Assembly (NCBI RefSeq): GCF_030532195.1
Contig: NZ_JAUNLP010000003.1
Span: 75,866-139,865 of the forward strand
Direction: 5' to 3'
DNA: 64,000 bases
DNA from: Corynebacterium sp.
Lineage (GTDB): Bacteria; Actinomycetota; Actinomycetes; Mycobacteriales; Mycobacteriaceae
In this document: piece after piece, positions 53,889 through 63,271 of the stretch
How the letters are laid out: each line of letters starts with the position of its first letter
Position numbering within the stretch: the stretch's first letter is position 1
The notes under the pieces: model-generated
What the model was told of the DNA's origin: nothing
Databases searched by the model: none
The model's input: only the letters and a program-made list of their open reading frames with translations
Position numbers and translations under genes: made by a program

Positions 53889-54479
53889 TCACTGTCCGTT
53901 TGCCAGCGCGGCGTTGAGCTTTACGACGTTGACCAGTTGCCCGCCTTCCTGCGAGCCCTGTTCCGTGATTGCTTTTTCACTATTTTCCGAAATCAAACGC
54001 TCAACCTCTGCCTGTGGCAGCTTGCGTTCTTTGGCCACGCGCGGGGCCTGGAGCTGCGCGTATTCCTCGGAGATATGCGGATCCAAACCGGAACCGGAGG
54101 CAGTGACTGCCTCCACCGGGACCTTGGCCAGGTCGATGCCCTCGCGGGCGGCGACATCTTGGCGGCGCTGTTCGATTTCAGCCTGGAACTCCTTGCTATA
54201 CGGCGACACGTTCGATGCCGAAGACGACATCGCGTCGTAGCCATTATCCCCCGCAGCCGACGGGCGCGGGTAGAAAAATCCCGGCTTCGTCACTTCTTGG
54301 GCAATGAGCTCTGAACCCTGAGCTTGCCCCGCGGAGTCATAGATCATCGAGCCATCAGCGTTATCGGACCAAATTCGCCCCACTAACCAGATGGCGGCTG
54401 GGTACAGCAGGCCGATAACCACGGTGAGCAGCAAGTATGCCTTGATTGTGGTGGATACCAACCGAAAATTTTTGTTCAT
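53889..54479 (-). CDS. kdpC: KdpC subunit of potassium-transporting ATPase
   Basis: The protein is 196 residues from ATG 54479; a GTG at 54500 would add seven and neither start has an ideal ribosome-binding site. One N-terminal helix (TTIKAYLLLTVVIGLLYPAAIWLVG) anchors an extracytoplasmic domain with GSELIAQEVTKPGFFYPRPSAAG, SNVSPYSKEF and ASGSGLDPHISEEYAQLQAPRVAKER, the KdpC core. It stabilises the KdpFABC complex and assists ATP binding by KdpB. It lies 62 bases or more after kdpB and 29 bases before kdpD. Confidence 0.92.
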   Translation of the reverse strand: MNKNFRLVSTTIKAYLLLTVVIGLLYPAAIWLVGRIWSDNADGSMIYDSAGQAQGSELIAQEVTKPGFFYPRPSAAGDNGYDAMSSSASNVSPYSKEFQAEIEQRRQDVAAREGIDLAKVPVEAVTASGSGLDPHISEEYAQLQAPRVAKERKLPQAEVERLISENSEKAITEQGSQEGGQLVNVVKLNAALANGQ

Positions 54480-54562
54480 GTCCTTCTCAATTCTTTTCAC
54501 ATGTTGCGAGATGCCAAGTGCTGTGCGTCGGCCGCGCCTTTTTGGCGCGAGGCCGAAGGCAT

Positions 54563-56671
54563 TTACATCCCGAACACTCCGGAGAGCAGGAGGTCGATAA
54601 TTTTGATGCCGATAAACGGTGCGATGATGCCGCCGACACCGAAGATGAGCAGGTTACGGCTCAGCAGTGAGGCAGCCGATCCGGCGCGGTACTTCACACC
54701 CTTGAGTGCCAGCGGAATCAGCGCGACAATCACCAGCGCGTTGAAGATCACCGCAGACAGGATGGCGCTTTCCGGCGAGTGCAGGTTCATGATGTTGAGC
54801 TTGTCCAGTCCCGGCAGAGCCGTAACGAACATGGCCGGGATGATGGCGAAGTACTTGGCCACGTCATTGGCAATGGAGAAGGTGGTCAGCGCACCGCGGG
54901 TAATCAGCAACTGCTTGCCAATTCCCACCACGTCTATGAGCTTGGTCGGATCCGAATCCAGGTCCACCATGTTGGCCGCTTCCTTCGCCGCCGAGGTACC
55001 GGTGTTCATTGCCACACCCACATCTGCCTGCGCCAATGCCGGCGCATCGTTGGTGCCGTCACCGGTCATGGCGACCAGGCGTCCCTTCGACTGCTCCTTG
55101 CGGATTAGCTCCAGCTTCTGCTCCGGGGTGGCCTCCGCGAGCACATCGTCGACGCCGGCCTCCTTCGCAATCGCATGCGCCGTTATCGCATTGTCGCCGG
55201 TAATCATGACGGTGCGAATGCCCATTTCACGCAGCTGGTCAAAACGCTCACGCATGCCAGGCTTAACGACGTCCTTGAGATAAATAACACCCAGCACACG
55301 TCCGGACTCACCGCTGGTTACTTCATCGCCACCGCATACCTCGGCGACCACCAACGCGGTACCGCCCGCCTCCGAAATGCGCTGGACAATGCCATCGACT
55401 TCAGGTGGCACGGTGGTGCCAATGCGCTCCATCAGCTTCACAATCTCCGTTGCGGCACCCTTGACCACCTTGCGGTTCTTCTCACCATTGGTAGCCGGGA
55501 ACTCAATGCCACTCATACGAGTCTGAGCAGTAAAGGGAATGAAGGTCGCATTGGTGTAGACGGACTCGTCGATGCGTTCATTCGATTCGGTTTCCGCGAG
55601 CTCGACGATGGATCGGCCCTCGGGGGTTTCGTCGGCAAGCGAAGAGAGCTGGCAGGCGTGCACCAGTTCAGCGTGCGAGGTGTCGCCGACCTCGGAGAAC
55701 TCCGCGGCCTGGCGGTTACCGAAGGTGATGGTGCCGGTCTTGTCCAGCAGCAGCGTGGCGACGTCGCCGGCGGCCTCGACCGCACGGCCCGACATGGCCA
55801 GCACATTGTGCTGGACTAGGCGGTCCATACCGGCGATGCCGATGGCGGACAGCAGTGCGCCGATGGTGGTCGGAATCAGACATATCAGCAGTGCGACCAG
55901 GACCAATGGGTCCTGCTCAGCCCCGTTGAAGACGGCCATGGGAGCCAGTGCAATGACAACCATGAGGAAGATCAGGGTCAGCACGTGCAGCAGGGAGCCA
56001 AGTGCCAGCTCGTTCGGGGTCTTCTTGCGCTGTGCGCCTTCGACCAGGCCGATCATGCGATCCATGAAGCTCTCACCGGGCATGGTGGTGACCTCGATGG
56101 CGATGGCGTCGGAAAGCACGCGCGTACCACCGGTGACCGCGCAGCGATCACCGCCGGCCTCGCGGATGACCGGCGCGGACTCGCCCGTGATGGCGGACTC
56201 ATCGACGCTGGCGGCACCGACGATAACGTCGCCATCAGCGGGAATGGGCTCGCCTGCGGAGACCACCACAACGTCACCCGGCACCAGATCCGTGGCCGCG
56301 ACCTTGGTGGTCTGTGCGGCTGGATTCTCCAGCGCTGCGGCGGCATTGGCGCCCTTGTTGAGTTTGAAGGCATCGGAGGTCGTGCGCGAGGCGCGCAGCG
56401 ATTCCGCCTGCGCCTTGCCACGGCCCTCGGCGACGGCTTCGGCCAGCGTTGCAAATAGGACGGTCAACCACAGCCACACCGTGATGGAAATACTGAACAG
56501 CGATGGGTGCGCAATGGCCAGGACCAGCGTAAATGCGGCACCGACTTCGACCAGGAACATCACCGGGGTGGCAATGAGCTGGCGCGGATTCATCTTGCTC
56601 AGCGCCAGTGGCAGAGCCGCTTTCAATGCGCTGGGTGAAAATGCGGAAGATGCGTTGGAATTCTTGCTCAT
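54563..56671 (-). CDS. kdpB: KdpB ATP-hydrolysing subunit of potassium-transporting ATPase
   Basis: The 702-residue P-type ATPase has the actuator motif TGES (162-165), [21 protein letters not shown] in the membrane, the phosphorylated Asp310 in DKTGTITFG, and the hinge [22 protein letters not shown]. Seven membrane helices are expected. It couples ATP hydrolysis to potassium movement through KdpA. Length matches the family. ATG 56671 overlaps the kdpA stop (ATGA at 56668-56671). Confidence 0.96.
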   Translation of the reverse strand: MSKNSNASSAFSPSALKAALPLALSKMNPRQLIATPVMFLVEVGAAFTLVLAIAHPSLFSISITVWLWLTVLFATLAEAVAEGRGKAQAESLRASRTTSDAFKLNKGANAAAALENPAAQTTKVAATDLVPGDVVVVSAGEPIPADGDVIVGAASVDESAITGESAPVIREAGGDRCAVTGGTRVLSDAIAIEVTTMPGESFMDRMIGLVEGAQRKKTPNELALGSLLHVLTLIFLMVVIALAPMAVFNGAEQDPLVLVALLICLIPTTIGALLSAIGIAGMDRLVQHNVLAMSGRAVEAAGDVATLLLDKTGTITFGNRQAAEFSEVGDTSHAELVHACQLSSLADETPEGRSIVELAETESNERIDESVYTNATFIPFTAQTRMSGIEFPATNGEKNRKVVKGAATEIVKLMERIGTTVPPEVDGIVQRISEAGGTALVVAEVCGGDEVTSGESGRVLGVIYLKDVVKPGMRERFDQLREMGIRTVMITGDNAITAHAIAKEAGVDDVLAEATPEQKLELIRKEQSKGRLVAMTGDGTNDAPALAQADVGVAMNTGTSAAKEAANMVDLDSDPTKLIDVVGIGKQLLITRGALTTFSIANDVAKYFAIIPAMFVTALPGLDKLNIMNLHSPESAILSAVIFNALVIVALIPLALKGVKYRAGSAASLLSRNLLIFGVGGIIAPFIGIKIIDLLLSGVFGM

Positions 56672-58320
56672 GACAGGGCCTCCGTCAGCGGGCCAAGGAC
56701 GAGGGTTGGTAGGAAGGTCAGGGCACTGACGATGATTGCGATGGCAACGGTCAGGCCGACAAACTGAGGTCGGTGAGTTGGCAGGGTGCCTGCGGTCTCG
56801 GCGGCTGGTCGCTGCTTTGCGAAGTCACCGGCCAGACCCAGCACCATGACAATTGGTAGGAAGCGACCAAACAGCATGGCGAAGCCGAGGCTCATGTTGA
56901 ACCACGGGGTATCGGCACCGAAGCCCGCGAATGCCGAACCATTGTTGTTGGACGCACTGGTGAAGGCGTAAATCAGGTCGGAGAAACCGTGCGGCCCATC
57001 AGCGGAGACAGAGTCCAGCGTCGACGGCAACATGGTGGAGATACCGACGCCTGCCAGCACCAGCACTGGCATGACCAGGATGTAGAGGCAGACCTTGGTG
57101 ATTTCCGAAACACCAATGCGCTTGCCCAGGTACTCCGGCGTACGGCCGACCATCAGGCCAGCGATGAAGACGGTCAGGATGGCAATGATGAGCATGCCGT
57201 AGAGACCGGAACCCACACCACCAGGGCTAATCTCACCCAGCAGCATGTTCAGCATGAGCATGCCACCAGCCAATGGCGAGTAGCTGGAATGGAAGCTGTC
57301 CACCGCGCCTGTCGACGTCATGGTCGTGGTCACCGCAAAGAAAGAACTCGGCAGTACGCCGAAGCGCAGTTCCTTGCCCTCCATGCCGCCACCTTGGAAG
57401 GCCTGCAATGCAGTCTCGCTGGACATAACAACAGCCAGAGAGATGAAGTAGAGCACCGCCATGGTGGAAAGAATTGCCCAGCCCTGGCGCTTGTCACCGA
57501 TGATGACACCGAATGCCCTGGTCAGCGACACCGGAATCAGCAGGATAAGGAAGATCTCCAGCATGTTGGTCCACGCATTTGGGTTCTCAAACGGGTGCGC
57601 GGAGTTGGCATTGAAGTAGCCACCGCCGTTGGTGCCCAGTTCTTTGATGACCTCCTGCGACGCCACGGCACCGCCTGGGATGGTCTGGCTACCACCGGTG
57701 ACAGTCTGGACAGTCTGTGGAGCCGAGAAATTCTGGATGGCACCCTGCGAAATCAGCAGGATTGCACCGATGGCGGCGATGGGCAGCAGTACACGCAGGA
57801 CGGTGCGGGTCAGATCTACCCAGAAGTTGCCGATATTGCCGTCACCGTGGCGGTTGGCCAGGCCGCGAACCAGCGCCACCGCCACTGCAATACCGACTGC
57901 AGCGGAGACGAAGTTTTGCACTGCCAGGCCAGCCATCTGAGTTAGCACCGTCATGGCTTCCTCACCGGAGTAGGACTGCCAGTTGGTGTTGGTTGTAAAC
58001 GACACCGCGGTGTTCCAGGCCTGGTCCGGAGAGACCGGGCCCTTACCGTGGTTTAGCGGTAGCCACTGCTGAACTCGCTGCAGCAGGTAGACGAAGATGA
58101 CGCTGACCGCAGAGAAACTTAGGACACTGGCGGTGTACTTCGTCCAGTGCTGGTTGGCCTCTGGGCGCACACCGATGGCGCGGTAGAAGCCACGTTCAAT
58201 ACCCAAGTTCTTGTCAGTGGTGAATACCCGCCCCATGTAGTTGCCGAGCGGGATGTACAGGATGGCCAGTGCAGCCATCACGATGATTACCGGGACGAAT
58301 CCCATAATGACGTTGCTCAC
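56668..58320 (-). CDS. kdpA: KdpA potassium-binding subunit
   Basis: The 550-residue membrane protein has about ten helices and four selectivity-filter-like segments: [47 protein letters not shown] and [17 protein letters not shown]. It forms the high-affinity potassium channel of the complex. Translation starts at GTG 58320, which overlaps the kdpF stop (GTGA). The N-terminus [11 protein letters not shown] is typical. Confidence 0.95.
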   Translation of the reverse strand: MSNVIMGFVPVIIVMAALAILYIPLGNYMGRVFTTDKNLGIERGFYRAIGVRPEANQHWTKYTASVLSFSAVSVIFVYLLQRVQQWLPLNHGKGPVSPDQAWNTAVSFTTNTNWQSYSGEEAMTVLTQMAGLAVQNFVSAAVGIAVAVALVRGLANRHGDGNIGNFWVDLTRTVLRVLLPIAAIGAILLISQGAIQNFSAPQTVQTVTGGSQTIPGGAVASQEVIKELGTNGGGYFNANSAHPFENPNAWTNMLEIFLILLIPVSLTRAFGVIIGDKRQGWAILSTMAVLYFISLAVVMSSETALQAFQGGGMEGKELRFGVLPSSFFAVTTTMTSTGAVDSFHSSYSPLAGGMLMLNMLLGEISPGGVGSGLYGMLIIAILTVFIAGLMVGRTPEYLGKRIGVSEITKVCLYILVMPVLVLAGVGISTMLPSTLDSVSADGPHGFSDLIYAFTSASNNNGSAFAGFGADTPWFNMSLGFAMLFGRFLPIVMVLGLAGDFAKQRPAAETAGTLPTHRPQFVGLTVAIAIIVSALTFLPTLVLGPLTEALS

Positions 58321-58409
58321 GAGAATCGCTCCGGATCAATCAGGGCGACCAGGACATAGCCCAGTGCAGCCAAACCTAAAATGGCGCCGACGATCAATTC
58401 CCACGTCAT
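58317..58409 (-). CDS. kdpF: KdpF small subunit
   Basis: The 30-residue single-helix protein MTWELIVGAILGLAALGYVL then [10 protein letters not shown] has the Y-L-hydrophobic-LIDPERF ending typical of KdpF. It stabilises the Kdp complex in the membrane. Its stop overlaps the kdpA start, and its start overlaps the stop of a further small ORF (ATGA at 58406-58409). Confidence 0.9.
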   Translation of the reverse strand: MTWELIVGAILGLAALGYVLVALIDPERFS

Positions 58410-58513
58410 AGTTTCTTCACCGCCTTGGCGCAGCCCTGCAGCAGCAGAAAGGCCGCGACGGTGAGTAGCAGAAGTAAAATGTCTACGAACATGACAGTTA
58501 CTAAAACACTCAT
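58406..58513 (-). CDS. 35-residue membrane ORF at the head of the kdp operon
   Basis: ATG 58513 opens MSVLVTVMFVDILLLLLTVA, then AFLLLQGCAKAVKKL and TGA at 58406-58408. It is one hydrophobic helix with a basic C-terminal end and a Cys in a lipobox-like LLQGC. The stop overlaps the kdpF start by ATGA, as do the other kdp junctions, which is the main evidence that it is translated. The ribosome-binding site (GGTAGG) is very close to the ATG. It may be an extra small Kdp subunit or a leader ORF that couples translation. I do not know a named family. Confidence 0.55.
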   Translation of the reverse strand: MSVLVTVMFVDILLLLLTVAAFLLLQGCAKAVKKL

Positions 58514-58640
58514 ACCTACCGTGGCGGGCGGCTATTAACGCTTTTTTAACACCCTCCTGAACTGGGGTTATGCACTTTGAAGTGCGCGAATGCACCTCTG
58601 ATTAAGAAAGTGCCAATGCAAATTTCGAAATCCATACCCA

Positions 58641-58712
58641 CACTTCACGCCACCTATGGCACCTCATGCCAGCTGCGGAGGTGCCACGAAGTGACACAGA
58701 TGTCGTGAAGTG
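58641..58712 (-). repeat. 72-bp palindromic element, copy B (inverted)
   Basis: On the minus strand it reads CACTTCACGACATCTGTGTC.. and matches copy A (50322-50393) at 63 of 72 positions without gaps. The arms pair at about 23 of 30 positions plus wobble pairs. It lies upstream of the kdp operon. Confidence 0.88.
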
Positions 58713-58815
58713 CGGGGTGGTGGTGGGAGAGGCCCTCGACCGGCTGCAGCCGTGCACAACCTGGTAGCCGTACACAGCCCAGGACAGCCAAATACAGCTA
58801 ATCCGACCCCTGACA

Positions 58816-58856
58816 CGAAAAACCGGGGACCACGCTTACTACGTGATACCCGGTTT
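58816..58856 (-). terminator. Terminator of the DUF1541 lipoprotein gene
   Basis: AAACCGGG (58820-58827) pairs with CCCGGTTT (58849-58856), with an inner ACG/CGT pair. On the minus strand the stem is followed by five T. Confidence 0.8.
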
Positions 58857-58963
58857 GTAAATGGATTGAGGTAGGTCGAATCAGCCGACCTGAAACAGCC
58901 GACCTGAAACTACCGTCCTGCTACTAGCAACCTAGAGGCGACTGGCTGTCCAGCCGATGCTAT

Positions 58964-59635
58964 TTAATCCTCTGGTGCGAGCTCGCTTTCGGTCACCCAC
59001 TTGTGGTTCTTCATGGTCATACCATCGTCATCGATATCAACCATGTAGACCGGCTCCTGGGTGGAGTAGTCAACAGTGCCCTTGGCACCCTTCATGCCCG
59101 CCATATGCTCGGCATTGATGGTGATCTCGGAGCCGTCGGCAAGCGGAGCTTCGCCTGGATTCTCCAGCTCCTCATGGACAACCCAACGGTGATCCTTCAC
59201 CGGCTCACTGCCGTCGGTCGGGGTGTAGGACACGGAGTATGTGGTGGTATTGAAAACGCCGACAACCTTGCCGTCAGCACCCTTCATACCCGGCATGTGA
59301 TCAGCCAGAACCTTCACTTCACTGCCAACCGGGAACTTCGCGTTGTCAGCCGGAACCATTCCCTCGGGAGCCGGGCCGCCATCGGCCGGGTGGTCATGGC
59401 CAGCCATCGCATCGTCATCATGGTCACCATCGTCACCGTGGTCGCCATGGTCATCGGCATCGTCCATATCGTCCATGTCCTCAGAGCTAGTGACCGTTGC
59501 CGACGTGCTGGTCTCGCTAACAGTGCTGCTTGCCTCAGTATTGGCCGAATCATCGGAGGAGCAACCGGCCAGCGCAAGCACGCTGGCGGCACCCGCGGCT
59601 ACGAGAGCATTAAGTGGTCGAATATTCTTTGCCAT
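58964..59635 (-). CDS. YdhK-like lipoprotein with two DUF1541 repeats
   Basis: The 223-residue lipoprotein has a signal peptide with lipobox LALAGC (Cys about 25). A Ser/Thr-rich then His/Asp-rich linker follows (DHGDHGDDGDHDDD), and then two copies of the DUF1541 unit. The first has VLADHMPGMKGADGKVVGVFNTTTYSVSYTPTDG and DHRWVVHEELEN; the second has NAEHMAGMKGAKGTVDYSTQEPVYMVDI and NHKWVTESEL. The His/Met-rich character suggests metal binding, and relatives occur near copper or other metal-resistance genes, but this is inference. ATG 59635 has GGAG seven bases upstream; TTG 59641 is rejected. Confidence 0.85.
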   Translation of the reverse strand: MAKNIRPLNALVAAGAASVLALAGCSSDDSANTEASSTVSETSTSATVTSSEDMDDMDDADDHGDHGDDGDHDDDAMAGHDHPADGGPAPEGMVPADNAKFPVGSEVKVLADHMPGMKGADGKVVGVFNTTTYSVSYTPTDGSEPVKDHRWVVHEELENPGEAPLADGSEITINAEHMAGMKGAKGTVDYSTQEPVYMVDIDDDGMTMKNHKWVTESELAPED

Positions 59636-59711
59636 GGTCAAGCTCCTTTGTTGTTGATGTCAATCAATCTATGCCCTCACCCTAACAACGCTCCCCCAGC
59701 GTCACCAGGGC

Positions 59712-61172
59712 TTATCGCCCTCGGCGAACGCTGATAGTCCAGCCAGCCTCGCCGGTCTGTTCAAAATTGGTGACCTCATGACCGTCCTTGGCCGCCCACC
59801 GCGGAATCGCATCCGTGGCCTGTGTGCAGTCGAATGGAATCACCAGTTCCTCACCAATCTCGATTTTGCCGATCGCATCCTTGGCTTCAATCAGCGGGAA
59901 TGGGCACACAGCACCGACGGTGTCGAGCTCGTAACGCCCATTACCCAACGGTTTCAGCTTGCCGTCATCCTGCTTGACGACGTCCCTGTCGAGCAACGCA
60001 ACCGGCGCCACAGCAAAGGAACCAGCCAGCGGGGATACCTCGGTGCCAGCGGCACCGTCACTGTTCGGCAAGGAAATAGGAGAGGTTGCCGATACCGCAG
60101 TGGAGTTGTTGGTCGAGGAGGTACTCGGGGCGTCGTTAAGCGAAGGTGCCGGAGCGGACGGCTTCAGCCAGAGCTTTGCGGCGAGCGCGACACCTGCGGC
60201 GATGGATGCGAGCGCGAGCCAGCCCTGGTAGCTAAACAGCGAGGTCTGGACCATGCCGTTGCCGACTGTGCAACCGCCGGCCCAGGCGGCACCGACACCC
60301 ATGAAGATGCCGCCGACCACGGAGCGAGCGCCCTGCGTGGCGTCCGGGACGCGGAGGCGGAATTCGCCCGAGGCCTTGGCGGCGATGAAGGAGCCGACAA
60401 GGATGCCGAGGACGAGGAGTGCGCCCCAGTCGAGACGCTCGAGGTCGCCGGTGACGACGAAGTTGGCGAGGTTGGCCGACGGAGTGGTGATGCCGAGGCC
60501 GTCGTTGCGGCCGGTAGCGGCGGACAGCGGCCATGCGATAACACCGAGAACACCGACGGCGACAGCGGTGGCGTACACGTGCCAGGGCTTTTCGGCCAGA
60601 ATGTGCGCCAGGCCAGACTTGCGCGGAGGCAGAGTTACCGGTCGCGGGCCGGAGAATTCCTCACGCAGGAAACGCACGGCCAGGTAAGCGGTAAGCGCGA
60701 TCAGCGCGATTGCCAGTGGCCAAATGCTAATGCCCAGCGATGCATGAATGCTGGTCAATTCCACAGTGCGGGACTTCAGGGCATCGTTGACGCCGCTGAG
60801 GAAACCTGTCTTCATAGCGGCTGCGGACAGTGCGTAAAAGACCAGGGCGATCCAGGAACCAATCAGACCTTCACCGGAGCGGTACCACGTGCCCGAGGCG
60901 CAACCGCCAGCCAGCACGATGCCCAGGCCAAAGATGACACCACCGATAATGACGGCCAGCGGTGCCAAGTCGTTGTATTCGGGAGTAATAACGCCGGCGC
61001 TGGTCAGTGTTGCCAGGCCGACTGCGTGGACGGAAATAACAATAAGTAGCGCGACAAAGCCGCGCCAGCTGCGTTGAGTGAAAATATCGCGCAAGAAGCC
61101 GGTGACGCAGAAGCGCCCGCGCTGCATAACGAAGCCGAGCGCAGCACCCAGCACTAGTCCTGTGATGAGCAT
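59712..61172 (-). CDS. YeeE/YedE (TsuA-like) thiosulfate transporter fused to a TusA-like domain
   Basis: The 486-residue protein has about nine to ten membrane helices with the three conserved YeeE cysteines: Cys22 (RGRFCV), Cys91 (AGGCASGTWYR) and Cys301 (AGGCTVGNGM). After a Ser/Thr/Pro-rich linker (340-385) comes a sulfur-carrier domain of TusA/YeeD type with LDTVGAVCPFPLIEAKDAI, whose Cys423 in CPFP would carry persulfide sulfur. E. coli has these as separate proteins TsuA and TsuB. Here uptake and cytoplasmic relay are joined. ATG 61172 has AGGAGAA upstream. The DUF1541 gene follows on the same strand. Confidence 0.9.
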   Translation of the reverse strand: MLITGLVLGAALGFVMQRGRFCVTGFLRDIFTQRSWRGFVALLIVISVHAVGLATLTSAGVITPEYNDLAPLAVIIGGVIFGLGIVLAGGCASGTWYRSGEGLIGSWIALVFYALSAAAMKTGFLSGVNDALKSRTVELTSIHASLGISIWPLAIALIALTAYLAVRFLREEFSGPRPVTLPPRKSGLAHILAEKPWHVYATAVAVGVLGVIAWPLSAATGRNDGLGITTPSANLANFVVTGDLERLDWGALLVLGILVGSFIAAKASGEFRLRVPDATQGARSVVGGIFMGVGAAWAGGCTVGNGMVQTSLFSYQGWLALASIAAGVALAAKLWLKPSAPAPSLNDAPSTSSTNNSTAVSATSPISLPNSDGAAGTEVSPLAGSFAVAPVALLDRDVVKQDDGKLKPLGNGRYELDTVGAVCPFPLIEAKDAIGKIEIGEELVIPFDCTQATDAIPRWAAKDGHEVTNFEQTGEAGWTISVRRGR

Positions 61173-61198
61173 GGAAGCAGTTCTCCTAGTTTTAATGA

Positions 61199-61302
61199 AC
61201 AGACCTGTCTATCTGGTGGTTAGGAAACTACTTTATACGCACTGAAAAGTCCAGATTTATTGTGTTTTTGCAGGACAGCCCCACCCCCTACTAGACAGAC
61301 CG
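61199..61302. promoter_or_regulatory. Repeated ACAGACC motifs in the divergent promoter region
   Basis: ACAGACCTGTCTAT (61199-61212) is nearly palindromic, and TAGACAGACCG (61292-61302) repeats its half. Both lie between the divergent YeeE-TusA and membrane-protein genes. They resemble TetR-type operators in form. The regulator is not identified. Confidence 0.35.
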
Positions 61303-61356
61303 AACCGTATATAACACTGTCGTCCAGGACGAATTCACCACTCCGAGTTCCGCTTT

Positions 61357-62388
61357 GTGGCAGTGTGGAAAATTGTGAGTGCAAAAAGTTTCGCGATGAC
61401 CCCGATACAGCGATTTCTTGTGCTGCGCTCCATAATCGATTTGCCTTTTACCCGGACATTCGCCATCGACGCGAAGCAGGTCGTGGAGATATCAGGCGTT
61501 GCCCGGCTCAGCGAGCTCAACGCGAAAAACACCGTGGTCATCGACAGTTTGCGCGCGCTCGCGCACACCACTAGGCAGGACTTTTACGCCATCGATGACG
61601 CCGCCGAGGCGCTGGGCACTGCACTCCGCATGGCAGTGTCCTCCAGACAGCTACTGTGGTTCAGCTCGATTCCTGAAAGCGATGTGGACAAGGTGTGCGC
61701 AATCCTCGGTGAGGACCTTGTGCACGTGGTTGGCCCGGCATTGGCCGTCGACAAGCTCAATGACGACATTCTGGAAGTTCCCGCTGCGCTGAAGCGCCGC
61801 GGCGAACCGCTCGTTCCCATCGCACTCTCGCCGACTGCGCTAGTGCAAGCGTGGTCGAATGGCTCGCGCGAGCAGCAAAAACTGCTGGCGTACCTGCTCG
61901 AAGGCACCAACACATTGGTGATGGAGAGCAAAAATCTGCATGCACTGCGCAAAGTCGGGGCGAATCTCATCGAGCGCAACTTGATCTGGCGGCTGCTCTA
62001 CAACCCCAAGGTGCTGGCGTATCTGGTGGTGCTTATCTACTCATCGCTGCGCGCGCTACCAGTAGTTTTTGTCCCCGGTTTCCACGGCAATGTCTGGGTG
62101 CTCTGGACTATCGACATCATCACAGCAATCCCCTACACCTGGGGAATTGTAGAAATGCTCACCGGCAGCTCATTCTGGCGCCGCATGCTGGGACTTCTGG
62201 TCACCCTGGTGACTTTTATCTCGCCGTATGTCTATTTCTGGTTCAATGGCCGCGACTACCCCGTGTGGGTCACGGCCTTCGTCATTGCCATGATCGTGGG
62301 TGCCTTCGCTGTCGAATTCATCCGCTGGTTACGCGACCGCCTCATCCACGCAATCCTGCACCAGCTGCCCGCCGCTAGCGTCCAGTAA
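61357..62388 (+). CDS. Conserved-looking membrane protein of unknown function
   Basis: The 343-residue frame starts at GTG 61357; GTG 61363, GTG 61375 and ATG 61396 are alternatives and none has a clear ribosome-binding site. The first 210 residues look cytoplasmic and mixed alpha/beta (LPFTRTFAIDAKQVVEISGVARL, AAEALGTALRMAVSSRQLLWF). Four membrane helices follow (about 222-243, 247-268, 274-294, 303-324), and the tail is WLRDRLIHAILHQLPAASVQ. I do not recognise the family. It is divergent from the YeeE-TusA gene and its 3' end overlaps the next gene by 14 bases on the other strand. Confidence 0.7.
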   Translation: MAVWKIVSAKSFAMTPIQRFLVLRSIIDLPFTRTFAIDAKQVVEISGVARLSELNAKNTVVIDSLRALAHTTRQDFYAIDDAAEALGTALRMAVSSRQLLWFSSIPESDVDKVCAILGEDLVHVVGPALAVDKLNDDILEVPAALKRRGEPLVPIALSPTALVQAWSNGSREQQKLLAYLLEGTNTLVMESKNLHALRKVGANLIERNLIWRLLYNPKVLAYLVVLIYSSLRALPVVFVPGFHGNVWVLWTIDIITAIPYTWGIVEMLTGSSFWRRMLGLLVTLVTFISPYVYFWFNGRDYPVWVTAFVIAMIVGAFAVEFIRWLRDRLIHAILHQLPAASVQ

Positions 62389-63142
62389 ACGAGCGCCGCA
62401 CGCCACCGACAATCAGCCACGCACCGGCGGCGACGTTGACGGCTACCATCGCATGGCTCGCCGTCATGCTTAACGACGCCGCTTTCGTCACAATTGCGAT
62501 AAGCAGGCCTGTCGTGGCAATCCAAACAAACGTTGCAGCAATGTTGCCTGCCTTGCCGCGTTGCACGCGGAACGGGTGCGTGTAGTGCAGTGGCACCAGC
62601 GTCATTGCGCTGAAGAGGACAATTGCGGAAATACACACCGCCATTGGCGCATTCCACACCCACAGCAGAACTGCCACAATATTCCACGCTGCTGGGAAAC
62701 CAACGAAGTAGTAGTCACCGGACTTGGCGGCTTCGTTGGCATAACAGAACATCGAGGAGACCAACACCACGATGGCCAGGAAAATTGCCAGTGGACGTGG
62801 CCCCAGCGGCAGGTACATGACCATGAACGCTGCAGGAATGGCCGTCCACGTGAGGTAGTCGACAATATTGTCCACCACCGCGCCGTTAAACCAGGGCACG
62901 ACTTCCTTAATGTGATGCTTACGCGCCATGTTGCCGTCAACACCATCGACGACAAGTGCGATACCCAGCCAGAGCCACATCCATTCCGGTTTGTCGTCGA
63001 GAAGCGCCACTACCGCCAGGGTTGCCCACACTAAACCAGTCAGCGTGAACCCGTGAACCGCCCAGGCGATGGCATGCTGCCTCCGCGTGAAGGTCTTGGT
63101 GACGGATGAGCTGGCGTTATCGGGATTAGTAGTAGCGAGCAC
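62375..63142 (-). CDS. pcs: CDP-alcohol phosphatidyltransferase, phosphatidylcholine-synthase-like
   Basis: The 255-residue membrane enzyme has about eight helices and the CDP-alcohol motif as DGVDGNMARKHHIKE..NGAVVDNIVDYLTW, which gives the D-G-x2-A-R and D-x3-D metal ligands. The surrounding pattern (AWAVHGFTLTGLVWATLAV at the N-terminus, YLTWTAIPAAFM after the motif, FVGFPAAWNIV) resembles Pcs, which condenses CDP-diacylglycerol with choline. Another head-group alcohol cannot be excluded. GTG 63142 has AAGGA eight bases upstream. It is convergent with the preceding membrane-protein gene. Confidence 0.75.
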   Translation of the reverse strand: MLATTNPDNASSSVTKTFTRRQHAIAWAVHGFTLTGLVWATLAVVALLDDKPEWMWLWLGIALVVDGVDGNMARKHHIKEVVPWFNGAVVDNIVDYLTWTAIPAAFMVMYLPLGPRPLAIFLAIVVLVSSMFCYANEAAKSGDYYFVGFPAAWNIVAVLLWVWNAPMAVCISAIVLFSAMTLVPLHYTHPFRVQRGKAGNIAATFVWIATTGLLIAIVTKAASLSMTASHAMVAVNVAAGAWLIVGGVRRSFTGR

Positions 63143-63163
63143 GGCGATTGTCCTTCAAAGAGC

Positions 63164-63204
63164 AAAAAGCGTACAACTACGAAATCTCTATCGCAGTTGT
63201 ACGC
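63164..63204 (-). terminator. Terminator of the aldehyde dehydrogenase gene (minus strand)
   Basis: GCGTACAACT (63169-63178) and AGTTGTACGC (63195-63204) are perfect 10-base inverted arms. On the minus strand the stem is followed by five T (63164-63168). Confidence 0.85.
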
Positions 63205-63271
63205 CGACTCGATTTTTCAATCGGTGAGTATAACGGCTAAGCACCGGAATCCTGTATTTTTGACCGAATCC

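Larger units (their letters stand above)
58514..58963. other. Intergenic region upstream of kdp with palindromic element
   Basis: This 450-base gap has no credible gene. From left to right it holds the presumed kdp promoter (58514-58640, AT-rich), the 72-bp element copy B (58641-58712) and the minus-strand terminator of the DUF1541 gene (58816-58856). Confidence 0.5.
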
